Assembly (NCBI GenBank): GCA_905203045.1
Contig: CAJKUH010000004.1
Coordinates: forward strand, 1-64,000
DNA length: 64,000 nt
Reading direction: 5' to 3'
From: an uncultured Eggerthella sp.
GTDB taxonomy: Bacteria; Actinomycetota; Coriobacteriia; Coriobacteriales; Eggerthellaceae
Positions within the stretch are counted from its first letter, which is position 1. Every line of letters starts with the position of its first letter. Positions 34,792-43,055 of this stretch are shown here, piece by piece. The notes below the pieces were generated by a model that was given only the letters and a program-made list of their open reading frames with translations, ran no database searches and was not told the origin of the DNA. A program made the position numbers and the translations under genes.

Positions 34792-35556
34792 CTACTCACG
34801 CATTATGGAAACGGCGATCTTCTTCACCGTGTTGGCAAGGTCACCCGTTTTGTTAGCTTCGGTGTAATCGTAGTCGAGCGTTGCCGTCCAAGAATACTGA
34901 ACGCCATCTGCCTGCGCCGTGCCGTTGAACGTGTAGGTTTCGCTGGTCAGCGTTTTCTTGTCGGGACCATAGCTGGAAAACTCCTTGCGCTCAGGCAGTG
35001 TCACGCTCCCCTCTTCCACACCGGTAAGGCCTACCTTGCCCAGCAAATTTTCCACGATATGAAACTTCTGAACGGCATCGGTGAAGGAAAGGCTGCCATA
35101 GCCCAGCAACGAAGTGGGAGCGCTGTACGATGCCGCTGCAACGGCACCGTTCGAATCGAACCCGAGGGTAACCGTCGGCGTGCCTGAAAGCGCATCGCCC
35201 TTTTCGTCAGTCAGCACCACGGTTTCTTCGTCGGTGAAGCCAACCGAACTCATAGGAGCTTCATCCTGCACGGCGGCGCCATGACCGATTTTCTGCACAG
35301 CATCCGTTTCGGACAGTCCCATAAGGCCAACCAGGTTGATTACCTGCGTAGAGGCATTGGTTACCTTGGGCTTGTCGCTTTTGGCTTCTTCCAGTGCTTC
35401 GGTATCATCCTGAGCGGCAAATCCGTGCAATTCGGAAGCGGAATTGAAGGCGAAGGCAACGGCCAAGGCCACAGCAGCAAGCGCCATAACGACGGCAAGC
35501 ACAATAAGCCAGGTTACGCCTTTTTTAGCCTTAGGGGTTTCGTCGGTTACCAGCAC
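34792..35556 (-). CDS. Membrane-anchored secreted protein of unknown function
   Basis: The 254-residue protein has a short basic N-terminus (KAKKGVT), one transmembrane segment (about 15-38) and a long extracellular part. Two repeated halves may be present: one around INLVGLMGLSETDAVQKIG and one around FTDAVQKFHIVENLLGKVGL share DAVQK and a helix-loop layout. I do not recognise the family. The start is GTG 35556 with AAGGAGG 4 bases upstream. It is third in the pgm operon, 15 bases after the preceding gene, so a cell-surface role is plausible. Confidence 0.68.
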   Translation of the reverse strand: MLVTDETPKAKKGVTWLIVLAVVMALAAVALAVAFAFNSASELHGFAAQDDTEALEEAKSDKPKVTNASTQVINLVGLMGLSETDAVQKIGHGAAVQDEAPMSSVGFTDEETVVLTDEKGDALSGTPTVTLGFDSNGAVAAASYSAPTSLLGYGSLSFTDAVQKFHIVENLLGKVGLTGVEEGSVTLPERKEFSSYGPDKKTLTSETYTFNGTAQADGVQYSWTATLDYDYTEANKTGDLANTVKKIAVSIMRE

Positions 35557-35571
35557 GCGTCCTCCTTCGGG

Positions 35572-35976
35572 CTACCCATGCGAAACGGCAAAGTACACAG
35601 CAAATGCCACCAGGCACAGCACTACCGCTACGATGATGGCGCGCTGCACGCCTGCCATAGGCACCGGACCGTCCAAATCGTCGCGGCCATCGTAGCTGTC
35701 AGATTCATCGGCCGGGTTCTTGCCCACAGCAGAGCCAGCCGTTTCCTGGGAGGAAGACGCGGCTGCATGCTTTGCGCTTACCGCTGCACCTTCGCCGGCA
35801 CGTTCGGCACCGTCAGACGCGCCACTGCCAACGACTGAAGCAGCCTGCTCGCCTACGCCCTTGCCGTTAGCACCCGCCTGTTCACGATGCACGCCCTGCG
35901 CATCAACACGAACCACCTCTTCATCAGGGGCGATGTCCACGGAAATCAGCGAGTATGTACCCTTGCCCTTCGCCAT
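35572..35976 (-). CDS. Small protein with a C-terminal membrane anchor
   Basis: The 134-residue protein begins MAKGKGTYSLISVDIAPDEEVVRVD, continues with a long Ala/Gly/Ser-rich disordered stretch, and ends in one transmembrane helix (about 109-131, VQRAIIVAVVLCLVAFAVYFAV). The orientation is probably tail-anchored with the bulk in the cytoplasm. It starts 10 bases after the pgm stop, with AGGA 8 bases before the ATG, and is followed closely by the 34792-35556 gene. The function is unknown. Confidence 0.68.
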   Translation of the reverse strand: MAKGKGTYSLISVDIAPDEEVVRVDAQGVHREQAGANGKGVGEQAASVVGSGASDGAERAGEGAAVSAKHAAASSSQETAGSAVGKNPADESDSYDGRDDLDGPVPMAGVQRAIIVAVVLCLVAFAVYFAVSHG

Positions 35977-35986
35977 TGCATGCGTC

Positions 35987-37669
35987 CTAGTTCATGTACT
36001 CGGCCATGGCAGCAGAAAGCGAATCGGCAAGCTGCTCTGCCTGATCGGCGCTTTCGCCTACGGTGAACAGGTACACCTTCACCTTGGGCTCGGTGCCGCT
36101 GGGACGAACGATAACCTTGTTGCCCTGCTCCAGGTCGAACTCGAGCACGTTGGCGGAAGGCAGGCCGTTCACGCCCTGCTTGTAGTCCAGGAACTGCTCC
36201 ACCTTCAAGCCTGCAACCTGGGTAAGCGGCTTTTCACGGAAGCCCGCCATGATGGAAGCCATGGCTTCAGCACCCGCCGAGCCTTCAAACGTGTAGGAAA
36301 CGGTGCGGTTGTGGTGGAAACCGAACTCACGGTAGATGTCCTGCATAGCCTGGTACAGGTTCTTGCCTAGCGTGAGGTAGTAACGCGCCATCTGACAAAT
36401 GAGCATCGAAGCCACCACAGCGTCCTTATCACGCGCGTGGGTGCCCGCCAGGTAGCCGTAGCTTTCCTCGAAGCCGAAGATGAAACGGTCCTTTTCGTTC
36501 TTTTCCTCAAGCTCGGCGATAACGCCGCCGATGTACTTGAAGCCGGTAAGCACACGGCGCATGTCAACGCCGTACTTCGCGGCCACGGAGTCTACCAAGC
36601 TGGTGGAAACGATGGTGGTCACGGCAACGGGGTTTTCAGGCAGCGTGCCGTTTTCCTTGCGCATGCGGCAGATGAAATCGAGCAGCAGAACGCCCACTTC
36701 GTTGCCGGAAAGCAGCTGATAGTCGTCGCCGTCCTTCACGGCAATGCCCACGCGGTCGGCATCGGGGTCGGTTGCCAGAAGCAGATCGGGGTGCACCTGC
36801 TCGCACAGATCGATGCCGCACTGCAGCGCCTCACGAATTTCAGGATTCGGGTACGGGCAGGTGGGGAAATTGCCATCGGGCTTTGCCTGCTCTTCCACCA
36901 CATGCACATCGGTAACGCCGATGCGCTTCAAAATGCGCGTTACGCATTCCAAGCCCGTGCCGTTAAGCGGCGTGTACACCACGCGCAGGTCGGATTCCTC
37001 CTGCTCCACATGCTGTTCGTACACAGCATCAAGGAACGCATCCAGCACGTCTTCGCCGATGAAGTTCGCCAAGCCCTGCGCCTGCGCCTCTTCGAAGGGC
37101 ATGGTGCGCACGTCGTCGAACATGTCTACCGTTTCGATTGACTTGGTAATGGCATCGGCAATCTCGGATGCGATCTGGCAGCCATCGGGACCGTATACCT
37201 TGTAGCCGTTGTACTTGCTGGGGTTGTGGCTTGCCGTGACGTTAACGCCAATGGCGCACCCCAGGTAGCGCGTTGCGAAGGAAAGCGCCGGCGTGGGCTG
37301 CAAGCGCGGGTACACATACGACTTGATGCCGTTTGCCGCCAGCACGCTTACCGTAGTGTGCGCGAACAGCTGCGAATTGATGCGCGAGTCATAGCAGATG
37401 GCAACCGTGCCCAGCTCGCCATCGCCGGCCTGCGCCTTGATGAAGTTGGCGATACCCTGCGTTGCCTGGCCCACCGTGTGGATGTTCATGCGATTGGTGC
37501 CCGCACCCAGCACGCCACGCAGGCCCGCCGTGCCGAATTCCAACGTGCGATAGAACGCATCTTCGATTGCCGCTTCGTCACCCGATTCGCCCATGGCCTT
37601 CAAATCGGCCTGAAGCTCAGGGTCGGTAACCTTTTCGCACCAAAGGTTGTACAGAGAACGGCAATCCAT
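35987..37669 (-). CDS. Phosphoglucomutase/phosphomannomutase
   Basis: This 560-residue alpha-D-phosphohexomutase interconverts hexose 1- and 6-phosphates for sugar-nucleotide and glycogen metabolism. It shows FGTAGLRG near residue 45, the phosphoserine loop TASHNPSKYNGYK near 137-149, the metal-binding DPDADRVG, the sugar-binding GFEESYGYL, and the phosphate-binding RPSGTEPKVKVY. The length fits the long bacterial form (PgcA-like). The ATG at 37669 has AAGGA 8 bases upstream. An extended -10 promoter lies at 37715-37723. Two small membrane-anchored proteins follow in the operon. Confidence 0.94.
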   Translation of the reverse strand: MDCRSLYNLWCEKVTDPELQADLKAMGESGDEAAIEDAFYRTLEFGTAGLRGVLGAGTNRMNIHTVGQATQGIANFIKAQAGDGELGTVAICYDSRINSQLFAHTTVSVLAANGIKSYVYPRLQPTPALSFATRYLGCAIGVNVTASHNPSKYNGYKVYGPDGCQIASEIADAITKSIETVDMFDDVRTMPFEEAQAQGLANFIGEDVLDAFLDAVYEQHVEQEESDLRVVYTPLNGTGLECVTRILKRIGVTDVHVVEEQAKPDGNFPTCPYPNPEIREALQCGIDLCEQVHPDLLLATDPDADRVGIAVKDGDDYQLLSGNEVGVLLLDFICRMRKENGTLPENPVAVTTIVSTSLVDSVAAKYGVDMRRVLTGFKYIGGVIAELEEKNEKDRFIFGFEESYGYLAGTHARDKDAVVASMLICQMARYYLTLGKNLYQAMQDIYREFGFHHNRTVSYTFEGSAGAEAMASIMAGFREKPLTQVAGLKVEQFLDYKQGVNGLPSANVLEFDLEQGNKVIVRPSGTEPKVKVYLFTVGESADQAEQLADSLSAAMAEYMN

Positions 37670-37714
37670 GAAGCACTTCCTTACTAATGAATGTCGAAGT
37701 AAAACGGTTGCTCC

Positions 37715-37723
37715 AGTATAGCA
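37715..37723 (-). promoter_or_regulatory. Extended -10 promoter of the phosphoglucomutase operon
   Basis: On the minus strand TGCTATACT matches the TGnTATAAT extended -10 element. It lies 46 bases before the pgm ATG and downstream of the small-RNA-like terminator, so pgm does not depend on transcription from further upstream. Confidence 0.55.
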
Positions 37724-37815
37724 AGGCACGCCTGGTTGTGCCCCGTTTGGCAAAACGTTCGAAAGACGAACATGCAGCAGGCAATCAAGCGATGGCTGCG
37801 CAAAACGCCTTATGG

Positions 37816-37963
37816 CAAAAGAAAACCCCGCCGCATATGCGACGGGGCGCGCAATCAGATGATAAAGCTCTTACCCTGTACCCTCTGATTCGGGACTGAA
37901 CCCGCAAAGCAAAGCCTGCGTGGCAAAACCGCCTTTCCACAAGCCCTTACTTGTTGTTGTGTT
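37816..37963 (-). ncRNA. Candidate small non-coding RNA with its own promoter and terminator
   Basis: On the minus strand a TATATA box at 37970-37975 precedes about 148 bases without a good open frame. These end in a terminator whose stem is CCCCG-x-CGCA-TA-TGCG-x-CGGGG, followed by TTTTCTTTT (37816-37847). The body can form further stems, for example GTGG with CCAC around GGCGGTTTTGCC, and ATCAGA with TCTGAT. It lies between divergent lysR and pgm. It does not match 6S, tmRNA, SRP RNA or RNase P RNA as far as I can tell. A leader or riboswitch for pgm is an alternative, but pgm has its own promoter. Confidence 0.4.
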
Positions 37964-38044
37964 TTCAGTTATATACCGCCTGTTTCAATTAGTAAAACAG
38001 TAATCTATTATAACGGTGTTAAGAATCACTAAAAGGAACCGCCC

Positions 38045-38914
38045 ATGGACACTTCCCGTTACCGTGCCTTCGTACAAGCCGTCGACCAAGGCAGCCTTTC
38101 GAAGGCGGCAAAAGCATTGGCCTACACCCCTTCCGGCGTAAGCCAGCTCATCACTGCGCTCGAACGCGACTTGGGGTTTTCCGTGCTTGAACGCGGATCG
38201 CACGGCGTAAGCGCCACCGCCGACGGCGCCCATATCCTCCCCGTGGCACGCGCCATTGTGCAGGAAGAGGAGCGCCTGCTGCAAATGAGCTCGGAAATCA
38301 AGGGCCTTTCGGTGGGCCAGGTTACCATCGGCTCGTACCCCAGCGTTGCCGCGCACTGGCTGCCCGGCGTTATCAAGGAATTCCACGACGCCTACCCCGC
38401 CATCGAAGTGCGCATCATGGAGGGTATTCACCAGGAAGTTACCGAATGGATGGATTCCAAGGAAGTTGACCTGGGCTTCATCAGCTACGAGCCTTCGCTT
38501 TCCTACGACTGGGTGCCCCTTGCCCGCGACCCCATGGTGGCCGCGCTGCCAAAAGACCATCCGCTGGCGCATGCAAGCAGCTACCCCATCGAGCAATGCG
38601 TGAACGAGCGGTTCATCATGCCGGGCAAAGGCCAGGACGTTGACACCATGGGCGTGCTTTCGCGCCACAAGCTGTACCCGAACATCGCCTACGAAACCAT
38701 CGAAACGGTTGCCACCCTGGGAATGATCGAGGCAGGCATGGGCATGACCGTCATCAACAGCCTTGCCGTGCGAAAATACGGCTTCGACCTGGCGCTGGTT
38801 CCGTTGGATCCGCCGGAGTCCATCCTGTTCGGCATCGCCGTGCCCTCGCTGAAAACCTGCGCTCCCGCTACGCGCCACTTCATCGACTGCGCCGTAGAAC
38901 GTCTGAAAAAATGA
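38045..38914 (+). CDS. LysR-family transcriptional regulator
   Basis: The 289-residue protein has an N-terminal winged HTH (residues 1-62, with ALAYTPSGVSQLITALERDLGF) and a C-terminal periplasmic-binding-like effector domain from about residue 90 (VGQVTIGSYPSVAAHWLPGV). The ATG has AAGGA 7 bases upstream. LysR regulators often control a divergent neighbour; here the divergent region contains the candidate small RNA and pgm. The effector is unknown. The gene ends in the palindromic repeat at 38913-38941. Confidence 0.92.
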   Translation: MDTSRYRAFVQAVDQGSLSKAAKALAYTPSGVSQLITALERDLGFSVLERGSHGVSATADGAHILPVARAIVQEEERLLQMSSEIKGLSVGQVTIGSYPSVAAHWLPGVIKEFHDAYPAIEVRIMEGIHQEVTEWMDSKEVDLGFISYEPSLSYDWVPLARDPMVAALPKDHPLAHASSYPIEQCVNERFIMPGKGQDVDTMGVLSRHKLYPNIAYETIETVATLGMIEAGMGMTVINSLAVRKYGFDLALVPLDPPESILFGIAVPSLKTCAPATRHFIDCAVERLKK

Positions 38915-38941
38915 CAAAAAGGGGACTGTCCCCTTTTTGTC
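38913..38941. repeat. Intact GGGACTGTCCC-type palindromic element / terminator
   Basis: GACAAAAAGGGGA and TCCCCTTTTTGTC form a perfect 13-bp inverted repeat around CTG. It overlaps the last bases of lysR and the hydE stop, and could serve as a bidirectional terminator for the two convergent genes. It is the best-preserved copy of the family seen in this window. Confidence 0.7.
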
Positions 38942-39998
38942 ATTCGACGGGTACCAGTGAATCGCCGCGGTCTTCCACGATGTGATGGCCGATGCGCTCC
39001 ATACGCGCATGCAAGCACCAGCGGCACTCCGCCGCCTCTTCGCCCGTGCAGATCTTGTTGTCGTACAGGCTGTAATCCTTGCGGTGCGCAACAGGCGAAA
39101 GGTTCGGCATCACCACATTGGCACCCGCCAAAATGCCCTGCTCACGCCCATCGGGGGCAATGGTGCCCAGCGCCGTGGTAGCAGGGATAAGGGCATCGGG
39201 AAAGGCCAAGCGCAGAAGCGAAACCATGAACAGAGTCAGCTCAAGCGAGCCTTGCGGCTCATGCGCAAACGGCGTGTCCTTGTGCGGCACGAAGGGCCCA
39301 ATGCCTATCATGTGAGGCTGCAGCTCTTGCAAGAACACCATGTCTTCGGCAAGGCAGCGCGCCGTTTGCCCGGGCGAGCCCACCATGAACCCGCTGCCAA
39401 CCTGATAGCCGATTTCACGCAGCGTGCGCAGGCACTGTTTGCGATGCTCAAGCGACATCCCTTCCGGATGCAGAAGCGCATAATGGGCGGCGTCTGCCGT
39501 TTCGTGGCGCAGCAGATAGCGCTCGGCTCCCGCAGCGAGCAACGCCCGATACGATTCCTCGGAGCGCTCTCCCAACGAAAGGGTTATGGCGCAATCGGGA
39601 TACGCAGCGTGAATCTCCGAAACGATGGCAACCATACGCTCATCGCTGTAGTACGGATCTTCCCCACCCTGAAGCACAAACGTACGAAATCCCAGTTCAT
39701 AGCCTTGCTCACAGCACGCAAGAATCTCTTCCTTGGAAAGGCGGTAACGGTTCGCATGGGAATTGCCTTTGCGAATGCCGCAGTAAAGGCAGTCGTTCTT
39801 GCAGTAATTGGTGAACTCGATAAGCCCGCGCGTGTACACATCGATACCGTAACGCGCATCGCGCAGAACGCGGGCGCGCGCCGCCGCTTCCTTCGCCACT
39901 TCGGGCGTACGACCCGCGATAAGGTGTTCCCATTCCTCGCACGAAAGCGCATGGGTTTGCTCAAGCTTGTTCAGCAACGAAAGCATTTCAGACGACAC
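38940..39998 (-). CDS. hydE: [FeFe]-hydrogenase H-cluster radical SAM maturase HydE
   Basis: This 352-residue radical SAM enzyme has the CxxxCxxC motif in TNYCKNDCLYCGIRKGN (about residues 56-72). It also has the GGEDPYYSDE segment and C-terminal Cys residues in CTGEEAAECRWCLHARM that may bind a second cluster. HydE acts with HydF and HydG to build the 2Fe subcluster of [FeFe]-hydrogenase. The related PylB is less likely because of length and the CGIRKGN form. The long frame extends to 40703, but the GTG at 39998 with GGAGG 5 bases upstream gives the family length. hydF and hydG are not in this window. Confidence 0.88.
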   Translation of the reverse strand: MSSEMLSLLNKLEQTHALSCEEWEHLIAGRTPEVAKEAAARARVLRDARYGIDVYTRGLIEFTNYCKNDCLYCGIRKGNSHANRYRLSKEEILACCEQGYELGFRTFVLQGGEDPYYSDERMVAIVSEIHAAYPDCAITLSLGERSEESYRALLAAGAERYLLRHETADAAHYALLHPEGMSLEHRKQCLRTLREIGYQVGSGFMVGSPGQTARCLAEDMVFLQELQPHMIGIGPFVPHKDTPFAHEPQGSLELTLFMVSLLRLAFPDALIPATTALGTIAPDGREQGILAGANVVMPNLSPVAHRKDYSLYDNKICTGEEAAECRWCLHARMERIGHHIVEDRGDSLVPVE

Positions 39999-40099
39999 CG
40001 CAACCTCCAAACATTTCGCCCCATTGTAGCGTTGCCAGCACACGCAGCATCTGGCAAACCTACCGAGCCGCACGCTTCGCGCACCGAACGGAAACCCCG

Positions 40100-40129
40100 C
40101 ACGAGCAAGCGCACGTGCGCTTGCTCGTG
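40100..40129. repeat. Perfect 30-bp palindrome
   Basis: The left half is CACGAGCAAGCGCAC, and the right half is its exact reverse complement with no loop. It lies between divergent hydE and the PAP2 gene, about 100 bases upstream of hydE. It has no T run. A dimeric regulator site or a cruciform-forming element are both possible. Confidence 0.6.
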
Positions 40130-40244
40130 GTAAGCCCGCCGAAAAGCGTTTAACAAGCAATACGGCATCGCCGACATAAGAAGCCGGCACAACGCACACC
40201 AAAGCGGGCACGGAACGCCTTTGCCATCGCGTACAATCAACCCT

Positions 40245-40775
40245 ATGAAGAAGGAAACGTACCAAACCATCACGGGCTTTTTGCGAAGCCGCCCCGCACT
40301 GGCAAAAGCGGTAATCGGCACGAACAAGGTCATAACGTACGCCATCTACGTGGCGTACCCATGCCTGCTTGCCTGGCTTGCGCTGCACAACGGAATCGAA
40401 ACGCTCACCTCGGGAAACATCGATCCGCAGTTCTGGAAGGCACTTCTGGTCCCCGCCGTCAGCTTCGTGGCGGTAAGCCTGTTCCGCAAGGCATTCAACG
40501 CACCACGCCCTTACGAGGCATTCGGCATTCCGCCGGTTTTGGCGAAGGACACGGTGGGCAAATCGTTTCCCAGCAGGCATACGTTTTCCATCTTCGTCAT
40601 CGGTATGACGTTCTTGGCAACCTGCCCTGTTCCTTGGGCGGGGTGGCTGGTGCTGGCGCTGGGCGTGTGCTTGGCAACCGTGCGCGTTCTTGCCGGCGTG
40701 CACTTCCCCCGCGATGTTGTTGCGGGAGCCACCGTGGGCATCATATGCGGACTGATAGGATTCTGGGCCTTGTAA
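40245..40775 (+). CDS. PAP2-family membrane phosphatase
   Basis: The 176-residue integral membrane protein has about five hydrophobic segments and the three PAP2 signatures: KAFNAPRP, a PSRH form of the PSGH motif in SFPSRHTFS, and RVLAGVHFPRD. It probably dephosphorylates a lipid phosphate such as undecaprenyl pyrophosphate or phosphatidic acid at the outer face. There is no SD before the ATG. A TACAAT box ends 7 bases before it, so the mRNA may be leaderless. Confidence 0.85.
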   Translation: MKKETYQTITGFLRSRPALAKAVIGTNKVITYAIYVAYPCLLAWLALHNGIETLTSGNIDPQFWKALLVPAVSFVAVSLFRKAFNAPRPYEAFGIPPVLAKDTVGKSFPSRHTFSIFVIGMTFLATCPVPWAGWLVLALGVCLATVRVLAGVHFPRDVVAGATVGIICGLIGFWAL

Positions 40776-41040
40776 TCAATGCTTGGCTTGGGCGCCCCAC
40801 GGAAACAGCCCCACGTCCACAGCCGAAGCGCGCAGTCCTAACCAATCCTCCAAGAACTGCCAAACAGGGCGTCCCCCATCAGACACCTTCACCCACAACG
40901 AAATGCGTTCGCTCGAAAGCAACCCACAAGATATGCGAAACGCATCCGAAACAAACCCAGCCCTCAAAACCGCTCACCGAGTAAAAAACGTGTTCAAAAC
41001 ATGTTCGTTACCCATTCGTCATTTTTTCGAAAGAAAGCTC
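40776..41040. other. Intergenic region before the glycine-riboswitch promoter
   Basis: I see no supported gene in these 265 bases. Open frames here overlap one another, lack SD signals and have no recognisable sequence. The region ends at the promoter of the AGCS transcript. Confidence 0.4.
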
Positions 41041-41069
41041 TTGCACAGCTGAAACAAGACGCGCATAAT
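41041..41069 (+). promoter_or_regulatory. Promoter of the glycine-riboswitch/AGCS transcript
   Basis: TTGCAC and CATAAT are spaced by exactly 17 bases. The implied start near 41076 puts the riboswitch aptamer about 55 bases into the leader. Confidence 0.65.
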
Positions 41070-41130
41070 CCACCACAACATATTTCCGTGAAGCTTTTGG
41101 GATCCGAAACACGAAACCGAAAGTGGAGAA

Positions 41131-41241
41131 AACTCTGGAGAATCTCTTAGATGAGTGCCGACGGTGCAAGGCTCCAAGCCGCATGTTCCCAATCAGCGGA
41201 ACGGCTTTGGAAGCTGAATCTCTCAGGCAAAAGGACAGAGA
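41131..41241 (+). promoter_or_regulatory. Glycine riboswitch (gcvT-type aptamer)
   Basis: The leader has the conserved gcvT aptamer features: ACTCTGGAGA at the 5' side, GTGCCGACGGTGCAAG in the core, and CTGAATCTCTCAGGCAAAAG then GACAGAG at the 3' side. CTCTG (41133) can pair with CAGAG (41236) to close P1. One aptamer is visible, with no second copy upstream. The SD-sequestering hairpin at 41279-41311 is the probable expression platform. The AGCS symporter downstream is a known target of this riboswitch class. Confidence 0.9.
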
Positions 41242-41278
41242 CGGGTTTCAACTCGCCCCTATTTTTATTCAAGGTTTC

Positions 41279-41311
41279 CCTAGGGTTTTCGAAAGCAAGA
41301 ACCCTAGGAGG
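41279..41311 (+). promoter_or_regulatory. SD-sequestering hairpin of the AGCS leader
   Basis: CCTAGGGTT (41279-41287) pairs perfectly with AACCCTAGG (41300-41308) across a 12-base loop. The right arm overlaps the first three bases of the AGGAGG Shine-Dalgarno sequence at 41306-41311. It is placed between the glycine aptamer and the GTG start, as expected for translational control. Confidence 0.75.
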
Positions 41312-41320
41312 TTACCAAAC

Positions 41321-42739
41321 GTGGATGAATTGCTGTTAATCGTCCAAACCATCAATTCGTATCTTTCGAATTATGTCTTGATCATCCTGCTTATCGGTGC
41401 AGGCCTGTACTTCACCATCCGTACCCGATTCGTTCAGGTTCGCTGCTTCGGCGAAGGTCTGAAGAGGCTTTTCGGCGGCTTCTCTCTGAACGGCGAAAAG
41501 CACAAGAGCGGCATGAGCTCGTTCCAGGCTGTTGCCACGGCAATCGCTGCTCAGGTTGGTACCGGCAACATCGTAGGCGCTTGCGGCGCAATCCTCATCG
41601 GCGGCCCAGGCGCAATCTTCTGGATGTGGATCATCGCCTTCCTGGGTATGGCAACCAACTATGCCGAAGCTGTTCTGGCTCAGAAAACCCGCAAGGTTGA
41701 CGAAGACGGCACCGTACATGGCGGCCCGGTTTACTACATCAAAACCGCATTCCACGGCAAGTTCGGCACCTTCCTGGCAGGTTTCTTCGCAGTAGCAATC
41801 ATCCTTGCTTTGGGTTTCATGGGCTGCATGGTTCAGTCGAATTCCATCGCATCCACCATGAACACGGCATTCGGCATCCCCACCTGGATCATGGGCATCG
41901 TTATCGTGGTCTTCGCCGGCTTCATCTTCCTGGGCGGCGTTTCCCGCCTGGCCGCGGTAACCGAAAAGGTTGTTCCCTTCATGGCTATCGTGTACCTGAT
42001 CGGCGGCATTGCCGTACTCGTCGCCAACGCACCCCATGTGGGCGACGCATTCTTCCTTATCTTCGAGTTCGCCTTAAACCCCGACGCGGAACTGGGCGGC
42101 GTAACCTTCGGCATCATCGCCGCACTTTCCCAGGGCGCAAAGCGCGGCCTGTTCTCGAACGAGGCAGGCATGGGCTCTACCCCGCACGCTCACGCTATGG
42201 CAAACGTCAAAAACCCGCATGATCAGGGCGTTCTGGCACTCATCGCCGTGTTCGTAGACACCTTCGTGGTTGTTACCATCACCGCACTGGTTGTTATCAC
42301 CGTTCTCTACACCGGCAACGGCGCACTCGCCCAGGGCATGTACGACGGCATCGACAAGACCAACATGGCTCAGATCGCCTTCGGCAGCCTGTTCGGCGAA
42401 ACCGGCGGCAACGTATTCGTAGCTGTCTGCCTGTTGTTCTTCGCCTTCTCCACCATCCTGAGCTGGAACCTGTTCGCCAAAATCAACGTGCGCTACCTGT
42501 TCGGCAAGAAGGCCGTGCCCGTGTTCAGCGTTATCGCCCTGTGCTTCATCTTCGTTGGCTGCATCCTTTCCAACGACCTGGTATGGGAGCTGGCCGACAT
42601 GTTCAACCAGCTTATGGTTCTGCCTAACGTTATTGCCCTTATTGCCCTGGGCGGCGGCGTTTCGATGTGCGCCCGCACCCGCGGCAAGAAGTTCGAACTC
42701 AAGCAACAGCACCTTGAGGAATCTTCAGAGGCCAAATAA
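41321..42739 (+). CDS. Sodium:alanine/glycine symporter (AGCS family)
   Basis: The 472-residue integral membrane protein has about 10-11 transmembrane segments and AGCS signatures: GLYFTIRTRFVQVR near the start, ALATQVGTGN-like ATAIAAQVGTGNIVGACGA, and NEAGMGSTPHAHA. It imports glycine or alanine with sodium. The glycine riboswitch upstream makes glycine the likely substrate. The frame runs back to 41123 through the riboswitch, but the true start is GTG 41321 with AGGAGG 9 bases upstream. It is a single-gene unit, terminated at 42794-42834. Confidence 0.92.
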   Translation: MDELLLIVQTINSYLSNYVLIILLIGAGLYFTIRTRFVQVRCFGEGLKRLFGGFSLNGEKHKSGMSSFQAVATAIAAQVGTGNIVGACGAILIGGPGAIFWMWIIAFLGMATNYAEAVLAQKTRKVDEDGTVHGGPVYYIKTAFHGKFGTFLAGFFAVAIILALGFMGCMVQSNSIASTMNTAFGIPTWIMGIVIVVFAGFIFLGGVSRLAAVTEKVVPFMAIVYLIGGIAVLVANAPHVGDAFFLIFEFALNPDAELGGVTFGIIAALSQGAKRGLFSNEAGMGSTPHAHAMANVKNPHDQGVLALIAVFVDTFVVVTITALVVITVLYTGNGALAQGMYDGIDKTNMAQIAFGSLFGETGGNVFVAVCLLFFAFSTILSWNLFAKINVRYLFGKKAVPVFSVIALCFIFVGCILSNDLVWELADMFNQLMVLPNVIALIALGGGVSMCARTRGKKFELKQQHLEESSEAK

Positions 42740-42793
42740 CGCACCAACCCAAACGCTTCACGAAATAGCCTCGCTCTAGAGGCAAACTCCCCC

Positions 42794-42834
42794 AACGAGG
42801 AAGACGGCCCACCGGTCGCCTTCCTCGTTTTTTT
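42794..42834 (+). terminator. Terminator of the AGCS gene
   Basis: AACGAGGAAG (42794-42803) pairs with CTTCCTCGTT (42819-42828), followed by a run of T residues. The 15-base loop contains a smaller GGCCCACCGGTCG stretch. Confidence 0.88.
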
Positions 42835-42864
42835 GCTCATTTCCCAGAATTTGCCGCCGACCTG

Positions 42865-42882
42865 CGCTGTTGCGCAACAGCG
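42865..42882. repeat. 18-bp perfect palindrome upstream of the Tm-1-like operon
   Basis: CGCTGTTGCGCAACAGCG is a perfect palindrome. A second dyad, GTTCAT-GAAAA-ATGAAC, lies near 42965-42981, followed by a TAAAAT box. Together these suggest regulatory sites for the Tm-1-like operon at 43056. Confidence 0.45.
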
Positions 42883-43055
42883 GAAATTCCCACCTGCGGT
42901 TATGCCGGATATTGAGAAATCAATGCCAATCCGTTCCCCCGCAATAATGCCCCGTCCACCCAAGTTCATGAAAAATGAACATGTTTTAACTAAAATGAAC
43001 CCTCGGTTGAAGCGGGCAGCATTGCTCGCGCACCACCCAACGAAAAGAGGGCTAC

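Noticed and set aside
37855..37910. GGGTTCAGTCCC on the minus strand as a tRNA or tmRNA end
   Set aside because: The loop is only 6 bases and no acceptor stem or CCA follows; it is kept as part of an unassigned small RNA candidate.
37748..37930. Three TGGCAA copies near the small RNA as further array units
   Set aside because: Spacings are 65 and 108 bases, and no shared core lies 16 bases downstream.
40783..41052. 89-residue frame before the glycine riboswitch
   Set aside because: It has no ribosome binding site, overlaps other random frames and contains the AGCS promoter -35 box.
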